Positions 19,834 through 28,498 of a DNA stretch of 28,498 nt are shown piece by piece (positions within the stretch are counted from its first letter, which is position 1; every line of letters begins with the position of its first letter). The stretch lies in assembly GCA_004802725.1 (NCBI GenBank), contig SGPM01000345.1:1-28498 (forward strand). Reading direction: 5' to 3'. The position numbers were made by a program, and so were the translations under genes. The notes below the pieces were generated by a model, which was not told the DNA's origin, did not search any database, and worked only from the letters and a program-made list of their open reading frames with translations. The stretch comes from Antrodiella citrinella. Lineage: Eukaryota > Basidiomycota > Agaricomycetes > Polyporales > Steccherinaceae.

Positions 19834-20999
19834 TTAGCATTTCGTAATAGGGTCGTGGTCAGGTCGTCCGAGAACAGCCTCTTGAAGACTATGACGCAGT
19901 CGTTGTCCGCGAGGTTCTGCACGTTCCTTCAAGTTAGGGAACGAGGAACGAACCAGTCCGTCTAGCTGAGGCCAGATTTCATCCGAAGTTGACCCTGTGA
20001 GGGTCGATACCCGTGTACTTCGGGATGGCTGAGTCTTGTAATATGCAAGAAGTGGGGAAGTAGAAGCGTAGAACTTTTCCAGCCGTCGAGCGAAGATTTC
20101 CTGCAATGCCAAATGTGTAAGCGACGGATACTGCAGTCGATGAAGTAAATTACGCACAGGGTTATCGTCAGGTCGCTTCGTTAAAGGCTCCCCAGTTGCA
20201 TCATCGAGACCATGTACTTTGGGCGGGTTGTATGATAAGTTGTATACACGACCCGAAGGCAAATGTACCCAACGATCCGAGATTCGACTGAGAATAATCT
20301 CATCTGCGACGTCCACATTCACAACTAGACTAAGAGGTGTGTTCCGCGACCTGAAGCACAGACGACGTGAGAGGGGAGTATCACGGGTAAGGATGACTGT
20401 GTCTTACCTTAGGTGGTCATCTAGGAGTTTGCCTTGACCCAGTGTTCGCGGAAAGCCGTCCAGGATCCAATGCTAGAGGCGACTTCATTCAACTAACAAG
20501 CGATGCGCAGTTCGGTGTGAAACACTCACCCTATTGTGCAGCATATCCAGTTTACTGGTGACAACCTTCAGCATGATATCATCTGGAAGGAAGCCGCCAG
20601 TCGCAACAATCTCTTCCGCCATCCTCCCAACTTCCGTCCTATCATACACGTCCCACTCATGAGCACCTGCAAGCATGCATACACACAACCAATGACGTAC
20701 CTCTCGGCGATATGCTGTCTCAGCAAATCCCCAGTAGAAAGCGACAAAATCTCGTACTTCTTCACGAGCCTAGCAGACAATGTGCCTTTCCCCGCACCGG
20801 GCTTTCCAAACATGAGCATCCGGAGAATCTTGTTCTGTCCATTCACAGAAGACGACGACGTTCCAGTTGCGTTTAGAGAGAACGGAAGAGCTTTCTGGGG
20901 TGCACGTGTCGAGGAGATTGTCCGACGCTGAAATTGAGTGCGGGTGAAGGCGAAAGCGCGAACGGGAGCTTTAGCAGATGTCCGAAGCAGAGCAGACAT
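19834..20999 (-). CDS. ADK2: Adenylate kinase family nucleoside monophosphate kinase, mitochondrial type
   Basis: It interconverts AMP with ATP or GTP to give diphosphates; the closest type is the mitochondrial GTP:AMP phosphotransferase (Adk2/AK3). Five exons (minus: 20701-20999, 20530-20638, 20408-20472, 20158-20350, 19834-20100), 310 aa. Residues 1-35 are rich in Arg, Ala, Ser and Thr and lack acidic residues, which suggests a mitochondrial targeting peptide. The P-loop MFGKPGAGKGT is at about 64-74, then LSTGDLLRQHI, HWILDGFPRTLGQG, DRWVHLPSGRVYNL and GLDDATGEPLTKRPDDN (LID). The LID has no zinc-binding cysteines, as in eukaryotic AKs. The acceptor at 20639 was chosen because it alone gives TEVGRMAEEIVATGG in frame. 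The C-terminal ~60 residues (GSTSDEIWPQLDGLV on) extend beyond the usual end. It is convergent with NTM1. Confidence 0.92.
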
Positions 21000-21633
21000 G
21001 TGGGTTATGTTTTATACTGCACAATGATCATCCGTAAGTATTCGATCCGAGAAGTTCAGAGCAGTGGTCGTCGTACGTCAAGTAATTAGACGAATGTTCT
21101 GTCCTTCCAATCGTGTTCGACCGATTGATTATAGGACTCCTCCGAGAAAGTCCAGCTAGGTCGTGTGCCGCACCCAAACGCCTGTGAGTGAATTACAAAG
21201 GGAATCGGGTGGACGTGAACAACACAAAGACCACTGCCAGACCACGGCGACAGAAAGAGTAGATTCGTGAGGAGAGGGGACGGGGGGAGGCGGGACCAGG
21301 CTGAGGCTTGGCTGTGTTTTAAAATACTTTGCCCTAGCTCGGTCACCCGGTCTCGACTGTTTCGAATCGTCTCATTTCGAAATTTCGCATCTCTGTACCT
21401 CTCTCTACCCCAACGGCTTGTTCAGAATCATCACATCATATGTCGTACTTTAGCACTTTTTGTCGCGGCAATACGTTGAACGGACATGACGATGACTCAG
21501 CTCGTACGGCGATAAAGGAAGTCAGTCAGCATATGACGCGGTCACTCAAGCTGGCGTGTATGCTCGGCGTATGGCAATCACAAGTTCTGAAGATCAGGGC
21601 AAAATGATAGAACTCTAAGTAACACCTGCACAA
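21000..21633. other. Intergenic region: ADK2 promoter and COQ11 3' end
   Basis: 634 bp between the ADK2 start and the COQ11 stop, both genes on the minus strand. Short open frames here (up to 86 codons) lack splice-consistent extensions or family resemblance. No RNA gene or repeat was recognised. Confidence 0.4.
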
Positions 21634-22968
21634 CTACGTTGAGATTGTAGAACGCTGGTGACTCTGAAAGCTTGAAGTATGTGACGATGACTTTTGTGAG
21701 CCCTTCTGAGACCAACCGATAAGCTCCCTCATCTCCCTCACACCGACCACACCCCGCACATCTTCCCGCGCGTTATCAATGGCAATGCATATCGCCTCAG
21801 CAACGTGATCCACGTGTATCGGCGGCAGAGTAAGTGCATTCGCGACCGAGTCCAGGGGAGACGGGGAGATGATGGCATCTGCCCGCGAGCCCGAGGAGGA
21901 GCCCGAGGAAAATGAACGGAGGATGCTGGCGGGCGTTGGGATACCTCGGGGCACTTGCGCGTGGAGGCTGGCCGACAGGTCAAGCAAGGCTGCTGCAGGC
22001 GTGCTGAGCGGTCGGAAGTGAGGGTGGTAGATCAGGCCTGGGGGTCGTCAGTCAGACAAATACCAAGATACGGAGAGGCAGGTGTGAACGAACGCACTTG
22101 GTCGGATGTACACCCCGCGAAAGCGTTCGTTGTTGCCCAACATGCTTTCAATATGCATTTCTGCCTCTCGCTTGGTTTGTATGTATCCCGCTGGAATGAA
22201 GGGGCGAAATACATCCTCTGCAGAGACATACACAAACGGACGTGGTGCAGATAGGGGAACCTCAGACTCCGTTGCCAAGAAAGCTTCGCATACACGCAGT
22301 GCTGTTAGGAACATCAGCATACAGGTCAATTCCGGTATTGTCACTGTGCGCACCAGAATCCCTATTCATACGCTCGTACCCTCCCTCTTTGTGTGTGTCT
22401 TCCAGTGGATTTACTGACCCCGGGTCCAGGCTAGCCAGTCGCGAGACGAACGTGCCCAACAACGCGGGGACATTGTTCTCCTTCAACGCGGTTTTGTAGC
22501 TCGAGTCTTCCAGCAACGTACCCAGGGTGTGCACGACGGCGGTCGAGCCTGGGAGTAAGTCTGCATATGTCTCAGGATGGTGAGCGTTTGCAGCCTGCCA
22601 ATTCACCTAAAGAAAGCGAGTGAACCGAGATGAGTTGTGGCGTAGACAGCACAAGTTAATAGAGAGCAACACTTTGGACGTCCAGGCGGGCGAGTGACCT
22701 TTTGGCGTTGTGTAGGGTTTCCCGGACAAACTATTGGCCACAGAGATGAAAAGCAACGAGATGAATGAGAGCGGAAAGTGGGTGGGTAAACGAGAAACAC
22801 GTACCTTATGCTGGTCACCTGCATACCCCGTGCTAGAGCTGCTTTACACACAGCGGAACCTATAGATACATGCTTGTTACTGCATGTTCAGTGTGGAATG
22901 GGTGCATGGACGTTACCTAGGAATCCATTGCCACCGACGACAAGTATCTTTTGCACCGCGACCTGCAT
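21634..22968 (-). CDS. COQ11: NAD(P)-binding Rossmann protein, COQ11-like
   Basis: This is an extended/atypical SDR protein of the NDUFA9-like group; yeast Coq11 is associated with the mitochondrial coenzyme Q synthome. Six exons (minus: 22917-22968, 22805-22859, 22673-22730, 22354-22606, 22098-22301, 21634-22037), 341 aa. The Rossmann motif VVGGNGFLGSAVCKAALARG (GxxGxxG at residues 12-18) opens the protein with almost no leader. Then come SLSGKPYTTPKGHSPAWTSK, STAVVHTLGTLLED, FVYVSAEDVFRPFIPAGYIQ with YIQTK in the YxxxK position, VYIRPSLIYHPHFRPLSTPA and PPIHVDHVAEAICIAID, all family hallmarks. It ends GVVGVREMRELIGWSQKG followed by a Ser/His-rich extension that may be a splice artefact. All phases close; several introns are 52-74 nt. 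Confidence 0.9.
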
Positions 22969-23518
22969 GATCACTAAGAGCAACTTGGTGGTTCACAGAA
23001 ATGAAAGGAGCGCGATTACTAGCGCCAAGCGCTGAACGGGTACTCAAGCGCGTCGCTGTTTCGTCAGTTCGTCGATTTCACACATGCACATCGCACCAAC
23101 GACGATCCGACCACTTGAGAGAATAAAATAAACATCAATTGAGTGCACGACCAGTCCATGAGGTTGTAGCTAGCTCGCTATATACGGCCGAAAAGGAAAC
23201 TTGCGCGCAAGGTATCAACATGAGGCTAATTCGTTAAGAACGTCGCAGTGATGAGGAAACTGAGGATATAAAATGATGCAATCATGACATAGCGTGAGGC
23301 AATTGAGGGAGGACTCGTCTACCGCCACCTGGGTCGTTAGCCTTGTAGGCCGCCACCAACGCGTTGCAAACTAGAGAGATTCGCAGCGGACATGTGAGGG
23401 TACTAGACCCCGTCCTAAGAGCATAGCACAGCAATGCGACAGAGAAAAAAAGAGACCAGAGGAAAGGAAATCAAAAGAAACAATCAAAACAGGAATACTT
23501 TGTAGCTTGGTTAAAAGC
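22969..23518. promoter_or_regulatory. Intergenic region: COQ11 promoter and 3' end of the DPBB gene
   Basis: 550 bp between the COQ11 start and the stop of the secreted barrel gene, both on the minus strand. On the minus strand a short open stretch around 23330-23380 (NALVAAYKANDPGGG) looks slightly coding-like but has only about 20 codons and no clear partner exon, so it is left as untranslated sequence. A purine-rich AGAAAAAAAGAGACC tract lies near 23441. Confidence 0.4.
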
Positions 23519-24645
23519 TTAGAGGAACACCCATGAGACTAAGGAGGAATTAGTATCGAGGCCTTGCACATATATCAATGAATCACGTACTGGGGACCTC
23601 GCCCTCCTCTTCGGTAGCGATCTGGGTGAATGCACCAACAGACATATCGATAGAGTTGGCGTTCGTGCAGGTGGGGCAGTCATCAGCAACGACGGCGACG
23701 ACGGTCTTGCCATTGTTGGTGTTGGTAATCAGCACTTGTTGGCCGCAAAGGGGAGAAGCGTTGCCAGAGTTGCCGTAACGATCCTGGTCAATGGCGACGA
23801 TGGCAGCAGTGTCAGGGTTCACCTTGCCGCAAGCACCGGCAACACCGTTCTGATAGAAGAAAGTTCCACTGCATGATTTGTGAGTACTGAAATTTATGGC
23901 AGATTCAAGAGCACTTACAATCCGCCAGTGTTGACAGAGTTTCCTGACGCGGGAGCGGCAGCCTTGGTAGTCGCAGGCGGGGCAGCCTTCGTGGTCGTAG
24001 GAGCCGGCGGGGGAGGTGGAGGAGTCGACTTCGGGGGTGCAGGGCTGGAAGACGGCGCAGCAGACGAAGTGACCTTGGGGGGCTCGGCACCGACGTTCTC
24101 CGCAGCGGCGGGCGACGGCGCAGGTGCATGCGTGGAAGAGGCGGGGGCAGCGTGCGTCGAAGGAGCAGCAGACGAAGACGGGGGCGGGACTACAGACGAC
24201 GAATGGACCGGAGCCACAGACGAAGAAGGAGCCGGAGCGTCAGAGGAGGTAGGAGCCGGAGAATCCGATTCACAGACGGGCAGGTTAGCCGGGTTGCATT
24301 CAGCGGGACGATCCTTTTCCAAGGACTCCGTAGCCTACAACACTACAGTTAGAGTCCAGATTCACATTCAAAGATATGATCCTCTTACCAGCAAAGGGTG
24401 GCAGCAAGAAGTGAAGAACGACGTGTTGTGCTGATCTTCACAGTCGAGAGCCATGTAACGCTCGTGGTACACTTGGTAGTTCTAGGGTTCTGGTTAGGAA
24501 CGCTTCGTAAGACATGGAATAAAGTGAAACCTACCTCAAGGTAACCTTCCGAGTACGTGGCGGGCTTGATTTCTCGGGGGATGGCGAGCCCGTTGACAGA
24601 GACGGCCGAGAGGGCGAGGGTAGCGAGGGCGATGAGGGTGAACAT
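23519..24645 (-). CDS. Secreted double-psi beta-barrel (RlpA/expansin-like) protein
   Basis: A predicted extracellular protein, 305 aa from five exons (minus: 24535-24645, 24389-24481, 23919-24334, 23591-23868, 23519-23538). Residues 1-20 form a signal peptide (MFTLIALATLALSAVSVNGL, cleavage near there). Then a Cys-bearing domain (YQVYHERYMALDC, TSFFTSCCHPLLA, ECNPANLPVC), then a ~125-residue Ser/Pro/Ala/Thr linker likely to be O-glycosylated, then a barrel of about 100 residues: GTFFYQNGVAGACGK, YGNSGNASPLCGQQVLITN, VVADDCPTCTNANSIDMS, VGAFTQIA, ending PISWVFL. DDCPTC...SIDMS contains the conserved Asp of DPBB/barwin/expansin folds. Basidiomycetes carry many such proteins, linked to cell-wall loosening or fruiting; enzymatic activity is not implied. 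The short fifth exon completes the last beta strand. Confidence 0.9.
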
Positions 24646-25367
24646 TGTGAGGTTGGGATGTGGGTATGCGGGGGGAATACTTTGACGCAAAGGAAAGGAA
24701 AGGACTGGTTGGAGCACTTAAAGGAGTGAGAGCTGTATGAAAAACAACAACAAAAGGGTTGCTGTCAGTGAAAAAAGACGGGGCGTACGGAGTGGGACGC
24801 AGAGCTCACCGTCAAAAGACCGCAGAGAGGAGACGAGGGCAGAAAAAGAGGGTGATGAAGACCGCGAGGGAGAGGGCCGATGAAGAAATTGGTTCAGGCG
24901 ATTGCTCATACTTAAAGGCTGCGGAGCATTCATTTGGCGGTTTCCCACGGTGGGGAGATGAAATTGCCATGACACCAGGCACCGCAACCACACGTAACAA
25001 CAGAGAATTGGATTTCTCTCTATGCACAAACAATAGCCAGGGCTGCCAAGCAATGTCAACGAAAAGACGGACAACGTACTACGAAGACTCACAAGTTCGA
25101 GGTGAACGTTGAACAATGGCGGCCTAGACGCGCGAAAGGCAAACGCAGAGGCAACGATCAACGATCAACAACAATCAACAACAACGATGTGACGATCGGT
25201 CTTGTGAGGATCTGTCACACGTGACACTCCCGTGACACCAGGCGGCATCCACACGGCACACAGGCGCTAAAACGGACACTCGCCACCGCGCATACCTTCC
25301 TCGCTTTACTTATCGTTGTACCTGCCGACTACTCCATCACGAATTTCTAGTATTTGTACGAGACGAC
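24646..25367. promoter_or_regulatory. Divergent promoter region, DPBB gene / SCAMP
   Basis: 722 bp, the longest clearly intergenic stretch. It contains purine-rich runs, an AACAACAATC-type low-complexity tract near 25155-25190 and the inverted repeat annotated at 25213. A 147-codon minus-strand frame (24718-25161) rich in Leu, Ser and Arg has no family match or conserved motif and is treated as chance. The length suggests more regulation than in the neighbouring 180-bp promoters. Confidence 0.45.
25213..25226. promoter_or_regulatory. Inverted repeat TGTCAC-AC-GTGACA with CACGTG core
   Basis: Two 6-bp arms separated by 2 bp, with a CACGTG E-box in the middle (25218-25223) and a further GTGACA half-site 6 bp downstream (25232-25237). 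It lies about 140 bp before the SCAMP start. The layout suits a bHLH or dimeric bZIP/zinc-cluster factor. The binding protein is unknown. Confidence 0.45.
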
Positions 25368-26723
25368 ATGAGTATGTCCAATCTCTCTCCTTTTCTAGTC
25401 TATCCCTCTCACACTCATACGAACAGACTACAACGAAAACCCGTTCGCATCCACACATTCACTGGATGCGAATCCCTTTGACGACCCTTCACCTCTCTCA
25501 TCCACTTCCAAGTTTCCGCCTGGAAGCACCGACGACCATGCAGTTCGTCTTGAAGAGCTGAATAGGCGTGAAACAGAGCTCGCAAGGCGAGAAACAGAGC
25601 TCGGTCAAAAGGCAGACTACATTCGCAAACATGGTCGCAACAACTGGCCATTCTGTACGTACTGCGCAGCTCTGCGTCCTGCTTTACTCGTGCTCGAAAA
25701 CTCACATTGTCCTGCTCAGTCTTCCCCCTTATCTTTCATTCCATCCAGGACGAAATTCCGGAAGCCTCACGACCACTCATCACACGCCTCTACCAGCTGT
25801 GGCTCGTCTTAGCAGCAACTATGATAATGAACTTGATTGCGTGCATCTTTATTCTCATTGCGGGTGCGTCGGGCGGAGGAAGCGATGTAGGCTCTAGCAT
25901 CGGGTGAGTCCGACTACCCGTGTGTATGCGGGACAGTATGCTCATGAAACATGCAGATATCTCCTCGTTATTACACCCCTGTCGTTCTTCTTGTGGTACA
26001 GGTGCGTTTTCAATGTCTGTGTGGCGTACATCCGTTTATCCTTGTCCCCTACCCAGGCCTATTTACAACGGCTACATGAAGGTCAGTGTTTATGCATACT
26101 ACTAAAGCTTCGCTTCACCTTAAGTCTTCTGATAGGAACAAGCATTGTACTACTGTAAGCTGGCTGTTCCTTCACATTAATTGGTTACTTACAGTTTAAC
26201 AAGACCTCTACTTCTTCTTCGCTGGATGGCATCTACTGTTTTCTGTATACATGTCAGTGCTCAATTTTTCTATCCGCTGTTTTCCGACTCACATGTCATG
26301 ACAGGATCCTCGGAGTGGTAGGGTATGTCGCGTTGTGTTCCTTAGTACTGAGTCCGCAATTAACAAACGTTCTCAAAGCACTGGGTCCGCAGGATTGATC
26401 TCGACCATCAAGATGTTCATTGACGGACATCTCGTGGCCGGTATCCTTGGCATTATTGCCACAGTAGGATGGGTCCTACAGGGAGTTGGGAACGCTTTCT
26501 ACTACCTTCAGGTCAGTACCTCGACGTGTTCTTGTTGTTGCAGCTGATGACCTCGCGCATTACCGCTCAGATCTGGAAACACCACTCAGCTGCCGGACAC
26601 ACCATGGAGAAGGTGCGTCTATCTCGTGACGGAGCTTCTTCTGCCAACTGACTGGGTGCTTGTTTACAGGCGAAGACGGAGCTGGCTACACATGGTGCAA
26701 AAGCGTACTTCACGCGAGGATGA
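25368..26723 (+). CDS. Secretory carrier-associated membrane protein (SCAMP)
   Basis: This four-pass membrane protein of the trans-Golgi, endosomes and secretory vesicles acts in post-Golgi recycling. Eleven exons (25368-25371, 25427-25654, 25720-25903, 25957-26001, 26057-26081, 26136-26154, 26204-26252, 26305-26322, 26379-26511, 26571-26612, 26670-26723), 266 aa, all phases closed. The cytosolic N-terminus has two NPF motifs (ENPFAS, ANPFDD) for EH-domain binding and a heptad-like coiled coil (RRETELARRETELG). Then NNWPFF..., the four membrane spans, the conserved E-peptide region WYRPIYNGYMKEQALYYLYF, and the tail HTMEKAKTELATHGAKAYFT. The start codon sits in a 4-nt coding exon. Two introns (26155-26203, 26323-26378) end in AAG; only these acceptors restore the conserved frame. 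Confidence 0.95.
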
Positions 26724-27103
26724 GAGTGATATCATGCTTTTACCAATGATTCTGTATGTATGTATTGGCTTTGGGACCTTCGTCTGATTGACTATGCATG
26801 CCTCAAAACACCCGATCTTGATGTGCTGACGCCAGGCCGCTTGCTGTCCACCTTTGCCTCTATTTGCACGGTGAGCTTCGATCAGTTCTTCTGAATCCGA
26901 CTTCACTGGTGCATGCAGAGCGACACCTCGTCAGTTCGGGCTCCGATAGATATCTTGTCTGCGCAGCTCGCCTGTTGAGTGCTGCGCACTGGATAGCGCC
27001 ACGTGCTGTGATATCGTGACGCTCACGTTTACCGGACCACGTTACGGTTCGCAACACACCACACCACATAAAAATAATCAGTCCACAGAGATGCATCGTC
27101 ATC
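26724..27103. other. SCAMP 3' region, no gene seen
   Basis: 380 bp after the SCAMP stop. It holds the presumed 3' UTR and then sequence with only short, unrelated frames on both strands. No tRNA, repeat or conserved motif was found. Confidence 0.4.
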
Positions 27104-27713
27104 ATGTTACAGGTGAGTATTATGTGTAGTGTTACCATCGTTCGGCTTTACATGTCTTTTCGTCCGGCAGATGCGATGTAATGATGGACCATGCTGGGTG
27201 AGAGTGCTTCAGAGGAGACTCCCACTCGCGCCCGACGCCGTAGGTTTCGACAGGCAGAACGTCGACGTGACCGTAGCATACGCGTCACAGTCGAATCGAT
27301 GTTTGTTTATTATGAACGTGAGTGAGTAAATGAAGAGACGGACCAGCCTGCCACTGCCATTGGGGCTCCACGATCCCGTTGCTCGCCGCTGCCTTCTTTA
27401 TCACGCGTGTCGAAAGCCGACGATCGACAGAAGGTGGTGAAACTGTTCACGTTTTCAACGCGTTCGCAGGCTTCTGAAGTTCAACTTCTCTTGCCACGCG
27501 GCTTCTTAGGTCTGTCTCATCATCGTTCGTGTGTATCTTATCCTCCATAATGTAGGAGCCATGGACATGTTGTCAAGGAAATCTCATGGACGCGTTCAAG
27601 CTCAAGGTAAAACATATTCGGAACCTCTGCTCAAAGTGAAGCACGTCTACGACACACCGGCGCGCCGAATTGGATCCCTCTGGAAGGCGTTCCACTTTCT
27701 GTCAGTGCTGTAG
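27104..27713 (+). CDS. Possible small gene, DUF7330-like beta-repeat segment (tentative)
   Basis: A four-exon model (27104-27112, 27171-27317, 27431-27509, 27556-27713) with GT-AG sites and closing phases gives 130 aa. The middle reads NVDVTVAYASQSNRC, then TFSTRSQASEVQLLLPRGFL, then MDMLSRKSHGRVQAQ. This resembles the pattern of basidiomycete DUF7330-type proteins, in which strands of the form TRNGxIxLLLPRxFxGPxxxxxRNG alternate. The resemblance is from memory and weak. The first exon is only 9 nt, the second intron (113 nt) is unusually long, and the end is abrupt, so the true gene may start or finish elsewhere, or this may be a decayed copy. No regulatory element is visible. Confidence 0.35.
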
Positions 27714-27742
27714 TGGGTCGACGCCTGTGAGAAGTGTCGACA

Positions 27743-28186
27743 ATGGACTGCTTCCTCGGGGCGGTGCGCGTTACTTTCGGTAATCTTGCTGCGTACTTTG
27801 TATTGACCAACAAATCTGCCAGTGGTTGCCGGCACCGAAGAGAACAAGGTGATATCACGTGGGTAAGTAATGACGATTTCGAGTGAAGGGGTTCTCTGGG
27901 CTCTAAGATCTAATTCTTAAGCTGTTGAGCGCGACGGACATAGAAGTGTGGCGTTCAGGCTGGCGATATAGGAATTCTTGTTCTTGAAGCCGTCGAGCTC
28001 GGAGACGAGTACGAAGCCACAGTACGAACATCATGTCTTGTCTGTATGACCGGCCACAACCTTGACGATTGGCATGATGTGTTTTTCTGGTTGCTGACGA
28101 AAGATCACGGTCTCGGATTGGGACTAACAATAAGACAAGGCAGCGGCGGGGACGTGCACGTTGAAACAACATGTTATTGTTCATAA
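27743..28186 (+). CDS. Unrecognised two-exon open frame (very tentative)
   Basis: Two long open stretches, 27743-27862 and 27944-28186, join in phase 0 through an 81-nt interval with a strong GTAAGT donor and an ACATAG acceptor, giving 120 aa. Exon 2 contains AGDIGILVLEAVELGDEYEA with a strand-like alternation, then WHDVFFWLLTKDHGLGLGLT. No family is recognised and no signal peptide or motif is clear. It may be the 3' part of the gene called just upstream, or chance. A competing minus-strand frame covers part of the same bases. Confidence 0.2.
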
Positions 28187-28498
28187 CGTACAAGTATACC
28201 TGCGATTACACCAACGAAAGAGCCTCCGATGGATTGAGGGCCCAAGTTGTGGTGATAGTGATTGGCGTTGGGCCATGCGCAAGCCACCAGTGTCCGGGTG
28301 TCTGCGGCGGAGTTTGATTATGCAACCATAATTACTTGGACGCGTGCCGCTCATGCTTTCTCTCAACCGTCACCTAAGGTCTGTTCCGACTTTCTCTGAT
28401 CTCGTCCCCCTCACTCATTCTCCACAGGTCAAAAAGCATTCAAAAAAATCCTAATACATAAAAAACTTTGAAAAAGCAGTTGCCTTGTCGCCTCCTGT
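28187..28498. other. Window end, no gene supported
   Basis: 312 bp. On the minus strand, 28190-28330 reads as a short frame containing HYHHNLGPQSIGGSFVGVIA, which has a coding look but no start, no known family and no clear continuation. The last 60 bp are A-rich. Confidence 0.3.

Noticed and set aside
23249..23275. GTGATGA followed by CTGA resembling C/D boxes
   Set aside because: The boxes are only about 10 nt apart, too close for a C/D snoRNA, and no guide-like element lies between them.
23330..23400. Minus-strand peptide NALVAAYKANDPGGG downstream of the DPBB stop
   Set aside because: About 20 codons with no supported partner exon; probably 3' UTR.
23880..24434. 184-codon Gly/Ala-rich plus-strand frame
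   Set aside because: Antisense to the Ser/Pro/Ala linker of the secreted barrel protein; Gly/Ala richness is the complement of that repeat.
24718..25161. 147-codon minus-strand frame in the DPBB/SCAMP intergenic region
   Set aside because: Composition-driven (Leu/Ser/Arg from CT-rich DNA), no domain, and it lies in the expected promoter/5' UTR.
28190..28330. Minus-strand frame with HYHHNLGPQSIGGSFVGVIA
   Set aside because: No start codon, no known family, interrupted by stops on both sides; kept only as a note in the terminal-region finding.
1..28498. Transposable elements, tRNA or rRNA genes, CRISPR arrays, biosynthetic cluster
   Set aside because: No terminal repeats with transposase or reverse transcriptase frames, no cloverleaf-like sequence, no spaced direct repeats, and the genes are unrelated housekeeping functions.

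Overview
The window is nuclear DNA of a filamentous basidiomycete fungus, most likely Agaricomycotina. The evidence is a gene about every 1.8 kb, almost every gene split by many 45-70 nt introns with GTRNGT donors, and proteins that read as ordinary fungal housekeeping families. No bacterial, phage, CRISPR or transposon feature was seen. The species cannot be named from the sequence alone. All gene models were assembled by hand: exons were joined only where splice sites and codon phase agreed end to end.

Left to right: 1-587 is the 5' part of ribosomal protein RPL7 (-), with a C/D-box snoRNA candidate in its third intron. 831-4208 is MED16, a Mediator tail subunit (-). 4488-5017 is a PAC3-type proteasome assembly chaperone (+). 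5065-5353 is an NCE101-like membrane microprotein (-). 5761-9496 is the NatB auxiliary subunit NAA25/MDM20 (+, 16 exons). 9753-10893 is RPA2, the replication protein A 32 kDa subunit (+). 11297-13150 is a J-domain, ankyrin and RG-tail protein (-). 13395-14409 is FRG1 (-). 14591-15341 is ribosomal protein RPL26 (+). 15603-16551 is V-ATPase subunit D (-). 16876-18354 is the fork-protection factor CSM3/SWI3/TIPIN (-). 18537-19597 is the alpha-N-terminal methyltransferase NTM1 (+). 19834-20999 is a mitochondrial-type adenylate kinase (-). 21634-22968 is a COQ11-like NAD(P)-binding protein (-). 23519-24645 is a secreted double-psi beta-barrel protein (-). 25368-26723 is a SCAMP (+). The last 1.8 kb is gene-poor or holds fast-evolving genes; one weak four-exon model and one weaker two-exon model are offered there.

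The genes do not form a pathway cluster. They are neighbours in a compact locus with short divergent promoters and short convergent 3' ends. There are thematic pairs: two DNA-replication genes (RPA2 and CSM3) both carry ACGCGT boxes 60-70 bp upstream of their start codons, and two N-terminal protein-modifying factors (NAA25 and NTM1) lie 9 kb apart.

The most interesting material is in RNA processing rather than in a new system. It includes an intron-encoded snoRNA candidate with 13 nt complementarity to large-subunit rRNA, in the same host gene as yeast snR39/snR59; two GC-AG introns; three introns with AAG 3' splice sites; several micro-exons (4, 10, 16, 17, 18 and 19 nt); a stop codon isolated behind an in-frame intron in RPL26; and a spot in MED16 that needs either a weak intron or a one-base frameshift.
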